From: an uncultured Opitutaceae bacterium
GTDB taxonomy: Bacteria; Verrucomicrobiota; Verrucomicrobiia; Opitutales; Opitutaceae
Length of the DNA stretch: 16,345 nucleotides
Assembly (NCBI GenBank): GCA_903885525.1
Contig: CAISJA010000341.1
Span: forward strand, 1 to 16,345
Reading direction: 5' to 3'
Positions 14,522 through 16,345 of this stretch are shown in pieces. Position numbers and translations under genes: made by a program. The notes beneath the pieces are model-generated. The model did no database searches. It saw only the letters and a program-made list of their open reading frames with translations, and had not been told where the DNA came from. How positions within the stretch are numbered: position 1 is the stretch's first letter; every line of letters starts with the position of its first letter.

Positions 14522-16254
14522 GCGGGGAATCTGATTCGAGCCGTAACATCGGCACCGGCACCCAACGCTTGAGGGCTGGTGGCGTGATCGCCGCAACCTT
14601 GACCCACCGGTGGCGTCCGGCTCAGCGAGGAGGCGTGTTTCCGGGCCGCCTGTTCCGGCTCACCGGAGGGGACGGACGCAACCAGTTGCAGGAGTCCGGC
14701 GCGGACGGCCTGGAGGACCGCATCCCAATCCCCGGCGCTGGGTTGACGGAAGAGGCGCATCCCCGGGTACCACGGGCTGTCGGTGCGATCCAACAGCCAG
14801 CGCCAATCCGGGGCAAAGGGCAGCAGCAGCCACACCGGTTTGGCCAAGGCCCCGGCGAGGTGGGCCAGGGAGGTATCCACCGTCACGATCAGATCGAGCT
14901 GGGAGACAATCGCCGCCGTATCGGCGAAGTCGCCGATCTGGCCGGCAAAGCTGCGCACATTCTCCCGCTCGGCGAGGGTGCCGGCTTCCTCGGCCGAGAG
15001 CTCGATTTGCAGGCTGATAAACCGGCAGGAATCCACGGCCAGGAGCTGGCGGAACAGCGCCCAAGGCACCGATCGGTTGGCATCATTCTTGTGCCGCGGG
15101 TTGCCCCGCCAGACCAGCCCCACCTTGGGTTGGTGTCCGCCGGGCAGGAGGCCCGCCCAATGCCCGATTCTCTCCCCGCTGGCGCGCACATAGGGCGTCT
15201 GGTCCGGTATGGTCTGCAGGTTGGTTTGCAGGGCGAGCGGCAGGCTGAGCAACGGGCATTGCAGGTCGAAGGCGGGCAGCGGCTCTCCCCGGGCGATGAC
15301 CGTAGCCACGCCGGGAGTTGCCGCCAAGAGAGTGCGCAGCGCGGGCTGGACCTCCAGGTGGACGATGGCCCCCTTGGCCGCCAGAAGCGGGACGTAGCGG
15401 ACGAATTGGAGCGTATCGCCCAGGCCCTGTTCGGCATAGAGCAGAATGGATTTGCCGGACAAGGATTCCGCTCCGCGCCAGATGGGAAGGTGGGGGGCGC
15501 GGGCCGGATTGAAATTCATGACGGCCCAGCGGCTTTCATGCTGCTTCCAGACCGCCGGGCTGAGATCCCCGGAAAGCAGGCCGGCCAGAGACAGATTGAG
15601 ACGGATCTCGGGATGGCGCGGCGCGAGCCCGGCCGCCTGGCGGAAGGCAAACAACGCCTCCTCCAGGCGGCACTGCATCTTCAGGATGGCGCCCAGATTG
15701 TTCCAGGCGGTGGCCAGGGCCGGCTGCACTTGGATGGCGTGGAGTAAAATCTCCCGAGCCTCGTCCAGGCGATTCTGGGCCAGCAGCACCACCCCGAGGC
15801 TGTTGAGCGTATCGGCATTTTGGGGAGAGAGCGAAAGAGCCTGTCGCAGCGCGGCCTCGGCTTCGACGGGACGGCGTGCCTGACAAAGTGCCTCGCCCCA
15901 TTCCCGCCAGCCGCGGATCCAGCCGGAATGCTGGCGCATGACGGCATGGAGCACGGACGCCGCTTCCGCCGGTTGTTCGGTTTTCAGGCGCGCCAGAACC
16001 AGGTTGACTTGAAGGTCCGGGCTGCCGGCCGGCAGCCCGAGGGCGATGCGCAGGCTCCGCAGGACCGGCGCGGGGGCTGGTTCGACGAAAAACCCGGCGG
16101 GCTGGATTTCGTCCGTCCGTGGGAGCGGCAAGCCTGAATCATTTCCGTCTGCTCCCGGCCCGGCCGATCCGGGCTGACCGCCTGCGCCAAGAGCCCTTTC
16201 CAGCGGAGCGGTCTCGGGGTTCACCCTCGGGGGAGGCAGGTTGCTGGGAGGCAT
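14512..16254 (-). CDS. TPR protein with C-terminal GT9-like glycosyltransferase domain
   Basis: A 580-residue protein from the ATG at 16254. Residues 1-60 are proline/glycine-rich. TPR units cover about 80-220 (for example L-N-S-L-G-V-V-L-L-A-Q-N-R-L-D-E-A-R and W-N-N-L-G-A-I-L-K). The C-terminal half has S-I-L-L-Y-A-E-Q-G-L-G-D-T-L-Q-F at about 269-284, V-G-L-V-W-R-G-N-P at about 378-386, and D-L-I-V-T-V-D-T-S-L-A-H-L-A-G-A-L at about 454-470. These are the motifs of heptosyltransferase-like (GT9) domains found behind TPRs, and they form a GT-B sugar-nucleotide site. The last 55 residues are low-complexity. The frame stays open to the window edge at 16345, so the true start may lie further out; a TTG at 16314 is another option. 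It runs into the DUF115 gene with a 10-nt overlap. Confidence 0.88.
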   Translation of the reverse strand: MPPSNLPPPRVNPETAPLERALGAGGQPGSAGPGADGNDSGLPLPRTDEIQPAGFFVEPAPAPVLRSLRIALGLPAGSPDLQVNLVLARLKTEQPAEAASVLHAVMRQHSGWIRGWREWGEALCQARRPVEAEAALRQALSLSPQNADTLNSLGVVLLAQNRLDEAREILLHAIQVQPALATAWNNLGAILKMQCRLEEALFAFRQAAGLAPRHPEIRLNLSLAGLLSGDLSPAVWKQHESRWAVMNFNPARAPHLPIWRGAESLSGKSILLYAEQGLGDTLQFVRYVPLLAAKGAIVHLEVQPALRTLLAATPGVATVIARGEPLPAFDLQCPLLSLPLALQTNLQTIPDQTPYVRASGERIGHWAGLLPGGHQPKVGLVWRGNPRHKNDANRSVPWALFRQLLAVDSCRFISLQIELSAEEAGTLAERENVRSFAGQIGDFADTAAIVSQLDLIVTVDTSLAHLAGALAKPVWLLLPFAPDWRWLLDRTDSPWYPGMRLFRQPSAGDWDAVLQAVRAGLLQLVASVPSGEPEQAARKHASSLSRTPPVGQGCGDHATSPQALGAGADVTARIRFPACP

Positions 16255-16345
16255 GGTCTGGCCAGATGCATCGGCACCCGGATGCCGGGCTTGAGGGGCA
16301 TGTGGTTGGGGCAACGGCGAAGGCCCCGGGGCTGAGCCGGGGCCA

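Noticed and set aside
14569..15747. Plus-strand open frame of 392 codons opposite the TPR-glycosyltransferase gene
   Set aside because: Gly/Gln/Arg-rich translation without motifs, lying fully inside a recognised gene on the other strand.

Overview
This 16.3 kb window is GC-rich (most codons end in G or C) and almost fully coding. It has two blocks that face each other and meet at about 7221-7340. No RNA gene, CRISPR array, insertion sequence or phage gene is visible. The gene content (a fused cbb3 oxidase subunit CcoN-CcoO, TPR proteins, a hybrid PAS kinase, an HDOD protein and a DUF115 protein), together with starts that almost all lack a Shine-Dalgarno sequence, suggests an aerobic or microaerobic Gram-negative bacterium. 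My best guess is Verrucomicrobiota, Opitutaceae-like; this is inference from gene arrangement and composition, not from a marker gene.

Left block, plus strand, 1-7220: a cbb3-type (heme-copper, high oxygen affinity) cytochrome oxidase operon. In order it holds a 5'-truncated ccoN-ccoO fusion, a ccoQ-like small membrane subunit, a one-heme ccoP, the Fe-S assembly factor ccoG, a 46-residue membrane protein where ccoH/fixH is usually found, a TauE/SafE-family membrane protein with cysteine motifs, and the copper P-type ATPase ccoI. The first three encode the enzyme. The last four should serve copper delivery and assembly. Gaps are at most 60 nt and two junctions overlap, so one transcript is likely. 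The promoter and the first part of ccoN lie left of the window.

Right block, minus strand, 16345-7341, read from right to left: a TPR protein with a GT9-like glycosyltransferase domain overlaps a DUF115 (MptE-like, Maf-type) protein, probably a surface or flagellin glycosylation pair. Then come an HDOD-domain signalling protein and a PAS-PAS-histidine kinase-receiver hybrid. After a 144-nt gap there is a tightly coupled trio joined by two ATGA overlaps: a membrane-anchored proline-rich protein, an exported TPR protein and a short coiled-coil protein that resembles FlgN-type chaperones. The trio is the least understood part of the window. Motility or cell-envelope roles are plausible for several of these genes but not proven here.

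The points most worth a second look are the coupled trio, the minimal CcoH-position protein together with a missing ccoS, the fused CcoNO with an extra pair of membrane helices, the one-heme CcoP, and the window-wide absence of Shine-Dalgarno sequences with C-rich start contexts.
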